The notes below the pieces were generated by a model. The model had not been told where the DNA came from, made no database searches, and saw only the letters and a list, made by a program, of their open reading frames with translations. Positions 11,336 to 20,767 of a stretch of DNA of 64,000 bases are shown in pieces; position 1 is the first letter of the stretch, and each line of letters opens with the position of its first letter. The DNA is taken from the NCBI GenBank assembly GCA_021234155.1, contig JAJEKV010000093.1, positions 620,001 through 684,000 of the forward strand, in the 5' to 3' direction. A program made the position numbers and the translations under genes. This DNA is from Isoetes taiwanensis. Its lineage: Eukaryota; Streptophyta; Lycopodiopsida; Isoetales; Isoetaceae.

Positions 11336-12464
11336 TCAATGGTGGCCTTTGTTGGGCGGGTGTGTGGGCTGCTGGCTGAAGGCGGTGTGGTGTCGCGAGA
11401 TGGAGGAGGTGGTGTCGGTGCACTGTTTGGCGACACGTGCGGGGCGGGGAACGCGTCGCGGCAGGCTGTCCCCGTGTTGCGGCCTCGCTACACGGGTGGG
11501 GAGCCTAGCTCTGTTGGAATCTCTTTTGCTTGGCCAACTCATTTGTGCGATTACGCGGTGTTCATGGACCTCGGCATGGAGGCCGGCCGCCTGTTGGGCA
11601 ATGGTTGCTTTGAGCTCCGGATCTCGATCTTGTGTCTCGACCCTACTCTGCGGGGTTCTTAGCTCACTGGTCGGCCGGCGATGGCTCGGACATTTCCTAT
11701 CACGGTGGCATACCTCTCGGAAAAACCGACTTGAGGGCGGGAAATAGTTGCTGCTTTGTATCACGCTCAACACTCTGCTTGTCGCATGCCATAGTCTCCA
11801 TGGTGGTGAGGAGGGAATCCACGCAAGCTCGCAAGTGGATAAAAGCATGTTAGGGTGTACCACTTTTGGAACCTGCAAAAGTACATACACTAGGTACTTC
11901 AGAACTGGGTACTTTCTCATTTTTCTTTTCATTAAAACTAATACAAAAATCCAAAATAAAAGTCAAGGACATGGTAATATTCAAAGTTAGGATAAAGATA
12001 ATGCTATCGAAGATCAATATATATATAAAAAGTTTTAAAACATACCTTATATTGAGATATTATACAGGTACCCAGTACCCAGTCCTGGCTACCTTTTTAG
12101 GTACCTTTTTGGTCACTAAATAATACTTTTTAAGGGACACCCTAACATGCTTTTACCCAAGTCGGCAAGGCCCTGCTTATCCTGTTGCCTCTCAAAGTGG
12201 GCCATGGCCAGATCTTCTTCTTCTTTGCATCGCGGGTCTCCATCTCGTAACCCGTTGCTTTAAAGCGCCAATGTTCTTTTTGAGCACGTGGGATCTTTGA
12301 GGGCTGTATATCTCTTTATCAATCCTGCAATCCGGGTTAGGGTTACTCTCGTCTGTTCCTCCAATTTGTTTCATGGTCCTCGTCTGCTGTCTTGGGGCTT
12401 GGCGACCTTCATCCATCTCGAAGTCAATCTCATAGATTGGGCCTTTGCGGGCTTCCCTCCTCAT
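11336..12464 (-). pseudogene. LINE ORF1-like remnants split by a MITE
   Basis: Two minus-strand frames flank the MITE at 11837-12158. The upstream one (12464-12192) is charged and begins MRREARKGPIYEIDFEMDEG. The other, within 11836-11336, is rich in Arg, Ser and Pro with a short helical segment (RDPELKATIAQQAAGLHAEV). Position upstream of the endonuclease and basic, coiled-coil-like composition suggest ORF1, but no domain is recognised. Confidence 0.4.
11837..12158. mobile_element. 322-bp TIR MITE, copy A (TSD AAGT)
   Basis: Terminal inverted repeats GG(A/G)TAAAAGCATGTTAGGGT and its complement at 12139-12158 enclose AT-rich sequence with several GGTAC/GTACC motifs near both ends. The flanks are AAGT (11833-11836) and AAGT (12159-12162), a 4-bp target-site duplication. 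There is no transposase, so it is non-autonomous. Copy B at 28274-28594 is the same element in opposite orientation. A 4-bp TSD is not typical of hAT, Mutator, CACTA, PIF/Harbinger or Tc1; the Sola superfamily is one known group with 4-bp duplications. Confidence 0.88.
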
Positions 12465-12725
12465 GGAAGAGGTTTCTCCCTTGTCTTTGTTATGTCGGCC
12501 CGGGGGCCGTTTTAGCGTGACCCTTCACCTACAGTTCTCGGGTGAAATCCGGTGGCCTTTGAGTCTTTGGGGTTGGGGGCTGGGGCTGAGGGATGTCTCC
12601 CTCCAAATGGGGGTCTGGGCAAGGGGCTAGAGAAGCGGCCATGAAGATGTATGGTATGGATGGGGGTTAAAGAGTTAAAGTGCTATGAAGAATTGAAAGA
12701 AGCTTAAAAGCATAAACGATGCCCT

Positions 12726-12822
12726 CGATGGTTGGCACGGGGGTTTGGGGGTTCAACCCCGTGGTCGATGGTTGGCACAGGGGGGTTTGGGGGTTCAATC
12801 CTGTGGGGGAAGGTTCGATTCC
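12726..12822. repeat. 40-bp tandem repeat with tRNA B-box-like motifs
   Basis: 'cgatggttggcac' starts two head-to-tail units of about 40 bp (12726 and 12766), each carrying a T-arm-like GGTTCAAYCC. A third motif, GGTTCGATTCC, lies at 12812-12822 and matches the Pol III B-box consensus. No paired A-box or tRNA cloverleaf was found, so no tRNA gene is called. It may be a relic of a tRNA-derived SINE. Confidence 0.5.
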
Positions 12823-13009
12823 AGCCTTTTGGCCAGGAATACTTTTGGTATGGGCTTGCTTTGAATGAGCTTTTTGGAATAGGTTGAAATGGGAAAGGAA
12901 GAACACAAGGAAACAGGGAAGGAAGAGAAGGCGACAGATCCAACGAATTTTCAATGTGCTCGAACCTGGAGCATCCTATTGGCGCGCCATGGGTCGCCTT
13001 GATAGTATG

Positions 13010-13315
13010 TGGAGAGGGAAAGAAGGCTAGAGAGATAGTGAGAGAAAGAAGGCTAGAGAGATAGTGGAAAAAGGGAGAGAAAGAAGGTAAGAGAAGGTTA
13101 GAGAGAGGAAGTGAGCTAGAGAGGGCTAGAGAGAGGAAGTGAGCTAGAGAGAGAGTGTGTGCAAGGCGCTAGAGAGAGAAAGTGAGCAAGAGAGAGAGTG
13201 TGTGCAAGGCGCTAGAGAGAGAAAGTGAGCAAGAGAGAGAGTGTGTGCAAGGCGCTAGAGAGAGAATGTGAACAAGGCGCTAGAGAGAGAATGTGAACAA
13301 ATAGAGAGAAGCGAG
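13010..13315. repeat. GA-rich minisatellite
   Basis: Purine-rich tandem repeats of mixed unit length. A 43-bp unit containing 'gtgtgtgcaaggcgctagag' begins at 13155, 13198 and 13241. It then collapses to a 25-bp unit (ggcgctagagagagaatgtg + aacaa) present twice. The 5' part (13010-13150) holds less regular 'gagagaggaagtgagctaga' units. Confidence 0.85.
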
Positions 13316-13534
13316 TCCCCTACTCATGATGAATAATGCTAAAAGGTTATTGTCGTCCTCTTCAGGCCAAAACCTAAACGACTCTTCAATTACCTTTTCA
13401 AAATCATTAATGAAAATGTTGATAGCATGGTGCATTTTCATTTGTGTGGATTATTGCAACTCTTTATGGCATAGCAGTCAACCTTTTTAGACCAATGCAT
13501 GTGAAGCCATCATAGGTATTTCTGGGGGGGATAT

Positions 13535-13947
13535 TTTTGGGTTAATACACAAACCATTATATCCATCACTCTAAAATTAAATCCGCCTTGAAACCCCCTT
13601 TGGTTTGGGTGCATATTCACACGGGGGGTGACTCCGGGCAATGAGAGCTGTTGGATAGGCATATTCACCCCTTATTCCTTAATCTACACCGTACACAAAG
13701 TTCCTCATTTGTGGGGTATAGATGTACAGAATTTGCTATACTGTATAACAAGATTCGCAAAATACTATAAGATTTGAGGTAATATACTACATGGTGTTGA
13801 TTTTGTACATGCAAAACATAATTATAGGGGGCTCTCATTTGCCCCTCACGTCACCCCCCGTGTGAATATGCACCCAAACCAAAGGGGGTTTCAAGGGGGA
13901 TTTAATTTTAGAGTGCTGGATGTAATGGTTTGTGTGTTAACCCAAAA
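13535..13947. mobile_element. 413-bp long-TIR MITE
   Basis: Arms of about 115 bp (13535-13648 and 13831-13947) are inverted copies of each other. The outer end is TTTTGGGTTAA, followed by 'cacaaacca', 'taaaattaaatcc' and 'gcatattcacacggggggtg'; the inner end is 'atgagagc'. The 182-bp centre is AT-rich and non-coding. Long inverted repeats suggest a Mutator-like or foldback MITE, but no 9-bp duplication is visible and T-runs blur the edges. A GGCCCC-TTC-GGGGCC hairpin lies just outside at 13955-13969. Confidence 0.85.
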
Positions 13948-14368
13948 TTTTTTTGGCCCCTTCGGGGCCTTAAGAATTGATGAACGAAGTAAAAAATATT
14001 TGTAATCATATTATAGACACAATTAGAAACATTTTATTGATATCTATTTATTTAGGAATTTAAAATAGCAAAAAGAAATAGAAACCATGATATAAAGTTT
14101 AAAGGCTTCAATATTGTAGCGATGTAAGATGTGATAATGTTCATTGATGCAATAGTTTGAACGCTAATAAGCATGTTGTTAATAATGGCGGTGCCATATT
14201 CATCGAACATGGATCCAACAGTGAAGGTAGAGCAAGACAGAGCATCATGCTTGTCATTGGAGCTGTGGGAATGTTAAAATGTTTTGATAGTTGTATTTAA
14301 AGATCCATCTGGCAAAAAGCCATAATAGTTTATGTTCTAACTGTAACCAAGTCTGCAGAAAAGAGGCG

Positions 14369-14574
14369 TCATCGCATGGTTACTCCCAAGTCTGTGTTTC
14401 CAATATCATTTGACAAGCTAGAAGGAGTATAATCATACATGATGAAAGGAGATGTTCCAAATAATGGACCAAATGCTCCAAGCCATGCATCAGCACTAAT
14501 ATAAGTTCCATATGGCCATAGATAGTTGGGTATGTTGATTTCCCCCAGAACTTCAAATTCTCCTTCAAATTCTC
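14369..14574 (-). other. Unidentified exon-like open frame
   Basis: Minus-strand frame of about 69 codons beginning after a plausible acceptor (tactatgcag at 14584-14575) and ending at a stop at 14369-14371. It reads as ordinary protein sequence (GEINIPNYLWPYG, DAWLGAFGPLFGTSP, GVTMR-stop) but I do not recognise it. It lies 3' of the BCAS3-like fragments on the same strand; no frame-compatible join could be shown. A second open stretch near 14736-14800 is hydrophobic. Confidence 0.3.
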
Positions 14575-14989
14575 CTGCATAGTATCCAATGGGATGTTTT
14601 AATATAAGTATGATGCAACACTTTATTCAAGTACACTTTATTCGGTTATGAAATACACTTAGATACATCTCAAACACCTTAGTACTGTCTGTTTAATTTG
14701 TCTAAAAAAATCTTAATTAATACATACCAGCAGCTAAGATGGCCTTCGGTGAGAATCTGGGTAATGACGAAGATTAGCAGACTGGTGAGACCGCACCTGT
14801 TTTACAAACATGATTTACAAACAAAAAACTAAACCTTGTTCGTTGTATCTGCAAGTATAGATGTCTTAGCAACAATCAGATAACAAATATAACTTTTTAT
14901 TTCAGGTTAATAAAATAGGCAGTAGAATATACATTGGGCTTCAGAAGCTGCCTTGTTTGCACTTTCAGTTCAGCCTTTGAGATATAATG

Positions 14990-15790
14990 AGAGTGCATCT
15001 CCTGAGCCGCCATGCTAGTTAGTTTTGATTGATCACGAGAAACACAATCAATTGTCTCTTCTCTTTCAACCCAACTTGGCCTTCAACAGACATCCCACTT
15101 CTCCAATGGTTCAATGCCAAGTTCCAACAACTGGATTTGACAAGCATTTCCTGTACCTACGTTCCCCATCTCAGGTTTGATGTGATTGCTTCCTGCTACA
15201 GGGTCTACATATGGACATAAAGAATATCTGGAAATATATCCAGAGGGATATAATACCCATAGCTTTTCTTGCAAAAATGCATATCCTTGCTCAAACGGTC
15301 ATGAAATGTGGATGCCACTGCTCCAGAAGCATGTGCCTTCCCAGTTGCAACAACTGCTGCATCATCAATAGTACTTCGCCATCCACCTATCCCATTTTTA
15401 ACCCTATTTACAACCGAAAGGAGTAAATTTAAGTGGTCCTGTGCGCGACCACCAAGGAATTATTAATGTTGATGCAATTTCAGTCTTCCCATCTGTAATT
15501 TTACTTGCATGTATGTGTGAGCCAATTGCACCACCATATGGAGATATCGCAAATAAACGAGTTGTTCCCCTAGAAGAGCTGACAGAGACCCAATGGCTAT
15601 TACTGTTGAAAGTAATATCTTGAATCACCTGCAAGATAAGGGTAAGCAATGAAAAACCACATTCACATGAACTCTCCAAGACCAAGTGTTTGATCCTACC
15701 GCATTTGTAAGGCCGTGATAAAGTTCCTGATCATAATCTAGTGAACCGTTGCTAGTTCCTGTTGATGGTATGCCGAAATGGAGGGCTTAA
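14990..15790 (-). pseudogene. BCAS3-domain / ATG18f-g-h-like fragments
   Basis: Reading the minus strand: an exon ending LYHGLTNA near 15706; a GT-AG intron; VIQDITFNSNSHWVSVSS and GTTRLFAISPYGG (about 15622-15410); SVVNRVKNGIGGWRST (about 15410-15360); LWVLYPSGYISRYSL (15255-15210); and EPLEKWDVC near 15085. These are successive landmarks of plant ATG18f/g/h proteins, where a WD40 region is followed by a BCAS3 domain; family members act in autophagosome formation. At least two frameshifts (near 15415 and 15275), a stop after WDVC and the missing N-terminal propeller mark it as a pseudogene. Confidence 0.65.
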
Positions 15791-16575
15791 TCAGAACCTG
15801 CAATCTGCACAAAAACATCTGCACAAACCCTGATAAGCCCACAAATATGCCTCATGATTCTGCATCAAAACCTAGCCGCAAATCCAGGAAGGAGCCAAGC
15901 TGCATCAAATCCATCTGCCACTCCTTGCCCTTGTCTTCTGGCTCCATGAACCGGATATCTTTGTGGACATATAAGAGTAGGTGAATTGGGATGAAGCTGC
16001 GTGTTGAAGCCAGAATTGCAACTAGAGCCCAAAAGGAGGAGATGTCCATGGCAGATTAGATGAAAAAACTTCGTTGCTGCTAACCATTCTGAAACCCTAG
16101 GGTTTGTATGCACGATGGTTGCATGTATGTAAGCCCTTCGAAAGAAATGCTTTGGCGCCGGAATGCCATGGAAACTTTGAATAGTATGGCACAAACTGCT
16201 GAAGCAAGCATCCGGCCGCATCATCCTCTGCATTAAAGCACTAACGCTTCCACTCCAAATCTGTTTCCACTCTGATCACAAGAACATTAATTTTTTGCAA
16301 GAATGCCCTGAAATGCTATCCACGAGGCTTGCATGTTCAACCCCTAAAATAAAAAGAGGGCTTTTGTTGTGAGCCCTTGGATGTTGGACCATTGGAAAAA
16401 AAAAGCTAAATCAACGACTAAGAAATGGTGCACTCTAGATGTACGCATTAGTACATCCATTCGAATACGCCATGAAATCTTAGGAAAACCTTTGTGAAAA
16501 GCGTACAAAAACACAAAGAAAACCCCCTGTTATTATGCTACATATTCAATTTGTGGAGAACCAATTTTCTATATG
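15791..16575. other. No gene recognised
   Basis: Two overlapping minus-strand frames (16233-15865 and 16049-15852) are open but not recognised. The second starts with a hydrophobic, signal-like stretch (MDISSFWALVAILAST). They could be a decayed first exon of the gene fragment below them, but nothing confirms this. Confidence 0.3.
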
Positions 16576-16676
16576 AGAAATGTTGCTTTAGGCAAGATTT
16601 TGGGATGGAAACAATGCCGACGCGCGGAGCGCGGAGGCATTATTGACATCCCAGAATGTTGCCTAGGCAACATTCT
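16576..16676. repeat. Imperfect foldback containing a 22-bp palindrome
   Basis: About 45-bp arms (about 16576-16622 and 16632-16676) pair as 'aatgttgc.taggcaa', 'tgggatg' and 'aatgcc' around a CG-rich loop (cgcgcggagcgcg). The right arm itself contains a perfect 22-bp palindrome at 16654-16675 with half-site GAATGTTGCC. It may be a tiny MITE or a cruciform-forming site. Confidence 0.65.
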
Positions 16677-16685
16677 TATAATGTG

Positions 16686-16953
16686 AAAACAGTTTAGATA
16701 AAATTCTGCCACAATGAAACTCTTCAGAATCACTGTTAAACTCCTTAGAATACAGGGTAGATCTTCAGAATCGCTGGTAAACTCCTTCAAAATGCGAGGT
16801 AAATCTCTGATCTTTGGGTAAAACTGTCGGAGCAGCAAATAAACGCGGCCGCAGGAAGAAACTCAGAAAAAGTGTTCACATTCAGGTTTGAATGTGTGTG
16901 CCACGTGTATGGCACTATTGGAGGCATAAAGGTAATTTTATCTAAACCGTTTT
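16686..16953. repeat. Possible 268-bp MITE with internal 41-bp tandem pair
   Basis: Terminal 20-mers AAAACAGTTTAGATAAAATT (16686-16705) and its inverted copy at 16934-16953 differ at one base. Inside, 'ttcagaatc.ctg.taaactc' starts two imperfect 41-bp units at 16723 and 16764. There is no coding sequence and no clear target-site duplication. It lies about 200 bp upstream of MurF. Confidence 0.45.
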
Positions 16954-16990
16954 TACGTGTTTTTAATTGCCAGTTGCCATTGCATTTGTT

Positions 16991-17078
16991 ATGTACATTG
17001 ACTAGACTATAGATTTATTCAGGGCCAATGATTTATGTACATTGACTAGACTATAGATTTATCCAGGGTCAATGATTT
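16991..17078. repeat. 44-bp tandem duplication upstream of MurF
   Basis: Copies 16991-17034 and 17035-17078 start 'atgtacattgactagactat' and differ at two positions. They end 76 bp before the MurF start codon, so they may lie in its 5' leader or promoter. Confidence 0.9.
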
Positions 17079-17154
17079 TAATTCCAGCTGGGGATGATGA
17101 TTATGGTTTTGACGCCGTCAAGTTCTGTTAGAATATTTCGTGTAGAATATTTTG

Positions 17155-18799
17155 ATGCATTTATGCCCTTATGCTATATTCCCTGTTCGAAGCATGCAGA
17201 CATGTTTGGGTAGCTCCTTTTTCGCACTAAATTGGAGCTGCAAGTCTCATATCCAGCTCGCCAGCGTTCAAATCCGTGCCATACATGGAAACTGGAAAGA
17301 TGGAGCAGGAGGAGTAATATGGGATGCTGCAGAGATTGCCAATGTTGTACAAGGCCGCCTGGTCTCAGATGGAGCATCAGGCAGCATCTGTACAGATACA
17401 AGGCAAATTGAATCTGGTCAGTGGTTTTTGGCCCTGGAAGGAGATAGATTTGATGGCCATGATTTTTTGGATGATGCTCTAAACAAGGGCTGTGCCGGAG
17501 TTATTGCTCGCAAGGTCCCACGAAAATGGCCCACTGGTCTTGTTCAAGTAGAAGGTAAAACTCTACATGCTTTGCAAAAATTAGCTTCATCTGTTAGAAA
17601 AAGATACGGAGGTCCTGTTGTTGGGATCACAGGTAGTGTTGGTAAAACCACAACTAGGGTTATGACTGCATTGGCACTCGGAACCCTAGGTCATGTGCAT
17701 CAGACACAGGGAAACTTGAATAATGCTATTGGAGTTCCCCTGACCCTTCTTAAAATGCCATCTTTTTCCAGTGCATGTGTTCTTGAGATGGGTATGAATC
17801 ATAGTGGAGAAATATTCCAGCTTGCTGAGATTGCACAGCCCTCTGTTAGAGTTATTTTGAATGTTGGCCCTGCTCATATAGGCAACTTTGCAAGTATAGA
17901 AGAAGTGGCAGCTGCCAAGGGGGAGATGTTGTTGAATGCTAAAGCAGGAGATATATGTATTATCAATGCAGATGATGTCTATCTATCAGATCTTGGCATT
18001 CCAGATGGCGTCAAAGTGGTGCTGTGGCTTGAACTTGCCCTCTTGTGTTTTACTTGGCTCATTTTATTTGTATTGAGATTTTAAATTTGCATTGCAGGTT
18101 AGATTTGGGATGAAAGACCTTTCAGATGTGAGGTTGCTAGATGTTGAAAATATAAGAGGAGGATGTGCTGTGAAAATGGCGCTTCGAGTTAAAGAGGAGA
18201 ATGGTTGCCAAAAGGTGGAGTGTACCATTCCCAGCCCAGGATTGCACCTTGCCAGCAATGCTTGTGCAGCAACTGCAATTGCCTATTCTCTTGGGATCCC
18301 CTTGCAGGTGATCATGTCATCTTTTTTGGAATATTCTCCATTAGGAATGCGCTGTAGACTCGAAGAAGTTTCTCAACTGGGAATTAGGTTAATTAATGAT
18401 GCATACAATGCAAATCCTTTAAGCATGGAGGCAGCATTGGCATTATTGGATTCAATCGATTGTAAAGGCAGGCGAATTGCTGTTTTGGGGGATATGTTGG
18501 AGCTTGGGACATTTACTGAAGAGGAACATGCAAAAGTCCTTCAACTTTGTGTAGAACTACAATTTGAAATTATTGCAGTTGCTGGTCCAGCCTTTGCAAA
18601 GGCAATGCAGACTCTAGACAAGGCATCAATGCAATGCACTCTGAAATCTTACGAACATTCTCTCATGCTTGCCAATGAACTAGTGGAGGAGCTAGCCCCA
18701 GGTGACGTTGTTCTTATTAAAGGTAGCAGGGGATCTCATATGGAGTTGATATCACATGCCATTAGAGCTAAAACTGCAAATGGCCTTTATAATACATGA
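17155..18799 (+). CDS. MURF: UDP-MurNAc-tripeptide:D-Ala-D-Ala ligase, plastid, 2 exons
   Basis: MurF adds D-Ala-D-Ala to UDP-MurNAc-tripeptide, the last cytoplasmic-type step of peptidoglycan precursor synthesis; in plants that retain it, it serves the plastid envelope wall. Exons 17155-18018 and 18098-18799 join in frame (about 521 aa; bacterial MurF is about 450 aa). A GTGGTG at the donor leaves one codon of ambiguity. Residues 1 to about 50 look like a transit peptide. Motifs: STDTRQ-like ICTDTRQ, ATP loop GITGSVGKTTT (158-168), EMGMNHSGEI (211-220), NVGPAHI (236-242), then NDAYNANPLSM and KGSRGSHME near the C-terminus. The start is the first ATG in frame. The spliceosomal intron and N-terminal extension argue against bacterial contamination. 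Confidence 0.95.
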
Positions 18800-20455
18800 T
18801 GTAAAGGAGAAATGCATTGCTCAACATGTTTAATATTTTGTTAAGAGTTCACAAATTAAAATGGATAAAGTATAACAAAATCAACATTGTAAGTTCACGT
18901 GGAAGTAACATAATTAAGTTTGCAGATTTGTTTTTTAAGCTGTTTTAAGCATACAAAAGGAAGGTTAAGAGATTCTTGTTTTGGTATGTATTGGGAATTC
19001 ATAGAATGTTGCTGCTGGCATCGGTGTTGTGGGCAACCTTTTTTTTACTCAAGTATCTTCCCTATCTTTAGGGAGAAGCCTTACTTCTTTGCTCCACCAC
19101 TCGCTACCTAGAGCATTGACATCTATAACTATAATTTTCATGTTATTATTCGTTCCTAAGGTCTAATTTACTATCTTATCTAACGTTTTATACATGCCGA
19201 AGCAACCCAAACCACTGAACCTAGAAGTCCGAACCCGGAGGATCCAAGAACATATACAAAGACGATGTTGGGACAGTGCAAAGACCATGATATATGATGT
19301 TTTATAGGAGCCTAGAGGAGTTCCATTGATGATGATGATCATGATCACTCTATACCAATGTCTAGGTAGCAATCGATGATGTCTCTCGGATTAGGTCCGC
19401 ACTATGTGCCATATCAAACTCAAACCACAATATTTATTGCAATGCACTTTAGCTAAAGTTTTAGAAATCTATATTAAATTACCACTTACCATAGCTAACG
19501 AATTTATTAGCACAAAGAATCGGCTCCCACTAGACCTTAAGCTTTGCCCTCCATTAGAACCTAAGCTTTGTCTATTGGAAGGTCTTTCACCTTTTATAAT
19601 AATTATTTACTTGTTCACATAGAGGCAAAATAAATACATGTCAAAGCAATACAAAAACTCATATCAAAGCAACAAAATTGTAACAACAATATAGTAGAGC
19701 TTACGACAGCCTTGATCTTGGGTTTTGAGAAGGGAGCTCTTTTCCCCTCATTAAATCAACCCTTCTTGGTCCAAAACCAGCCCACAACGATCCTTGATTC
19801 AACTTCTATTCAATCTCTCGCCATATCCAGATCTTTGCTTGTTTGGCGCTTATCATGCTTTTCTGAATGGATCATACGTAATTTCCTTCAATCAGAGCAG
19901 TTTGGGCAGCTTTTGCTTTCTGCAACCATTAGGAAAGCCATGGAAACCTTTAATCTTATCAAGACGACCTTCCTTTTTCAATTCGGCTTGATCTAGACTA
20001 CTTTACATGGATTTGCCTTATACTTTGCCAAGCCATGCCCACAGACATGCGTTTGGCAAAACATATCAAGTCATACCCTCAGTGATTATTGTACAGAACA
20101 TCATTTAAGGACCCATGTATGAATTTTTTGTAGTAATATAATGTGATTACATTGGCAAATAGTTTTTACAAGTTTTTTATTAGGGAAAAAAGTTTACTAA
20201 AAGATAGGAGTTTTCTGTGCGTGCTGAACCATTGAGTTCATATAAATATAAAGGAAAAGATATAGCTAAACATAAAAAGGGAAAAAAAGAAGTTTGTATT
20301 ATTTTTTTGGTTTATCTTTTTTAAGGGCTTGTTATTTTTAAACCTAACAAACTTTTTAAGAACTTTTTTGGTTTATCTTTTTAAGGCTTTGTTATTTGGA
20401 AGCCCACAAACGCAAAGATAGCTAGGAGTTTTTGTTGGACAGTTGCATGCATGTC
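18800..20455. other. MurF 3' region and intergenic
   Basis: No recognisable gene. 'ttttttggtttatcttttt.aagg..ttgttatttt' occurs twice (about 20302 and 20365), a minor local duplication. The open frame at 19712-19996 shows no domain. Confidence 0.4.
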
Positions 20456-20595
20456 GGAGGATGCTCTAATGAGCTGGACGGCCTACCTGAAGGCAGACTG
20501 TTGCAGGGGGGTGATGTAATTCCTGGGAGGATGCTCTAATGAGCTGGACGGCCTACCTGAAGGCAGACTGTTGCAGGGGGGTGATGTAATTCCTG
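20456..20595. repeat. Perfect 70-bp tandem duplication
   Basis: Units 20456-20525 and 20526-20595, starting 'ggaggatgctctaatgagct', are identical. No open frame of interest crosses them. Perfect identity implies a very recent event, or an assembly duplication. Confidence 0.95.
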
Positions 20596-20767
20596 GACTC
20601 AGGGATTTGTTTGATCCTAGTAAGCTTGAACTTCTCTGTGCTTGAGCTTGTGCTTGATTCTAGAACATAAATTTTGATTGTTCACCAGCAAAATATGTTG
20701 AGTTGGCCATAAATTGATTTTATCTAGCTTATGCATAGCAGAATTTAGGGTCGCTTTTAGATTCATG

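Larger units (their letters stand above)
7281..12600 (-). mobile_element. Large decayed non-LTR retrotransposon (LINE)
   Basis: Reading the minus strand from about 12600 to 7281: ORF1-like remnants (12464-11336), an apurinic-type endonuclease remnant (10402-9848), reverse transcriptase (9217-8275) and a C-terminal Cys/His region (8173-7542). A non-coding 3' end follows, 'gggtcccataggccaattgg..ccgtggacg', with an (ATTCT)n tail at 7294-7281. Numerous stops and frameshifts mean no full ORF is open. The block is much more GC-rich than its flanks, which suggests a distinct family composition or a younger insertion. A 322-bp MITE interrupts the ORF1 region. The 5' edge is approximate and no target-site duplication was resolved. 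Confidence 0.8.

Noticed and set aside
7602-11747. Plus-strand open frames (7602-7895, 9459-9884, 11223-11747)
   Set aside because: They are shadows of the GC-rich minus-strand LINE; they have no recognised domain, while the minus strand reads as RT and endonuclease.
12726-12822. tRNA gene suggested by GGTTCGATTCC
   Set aside because: No cloverleaf, acceptor pairing or A-box at proper spacing.
17155-18799. MurF as bacterial contamination or a recent bacterial insertion
   Set aside because: It has a GT-AG intron at 18019-18097, an N-terminal extension and is embedded in plant repeats.
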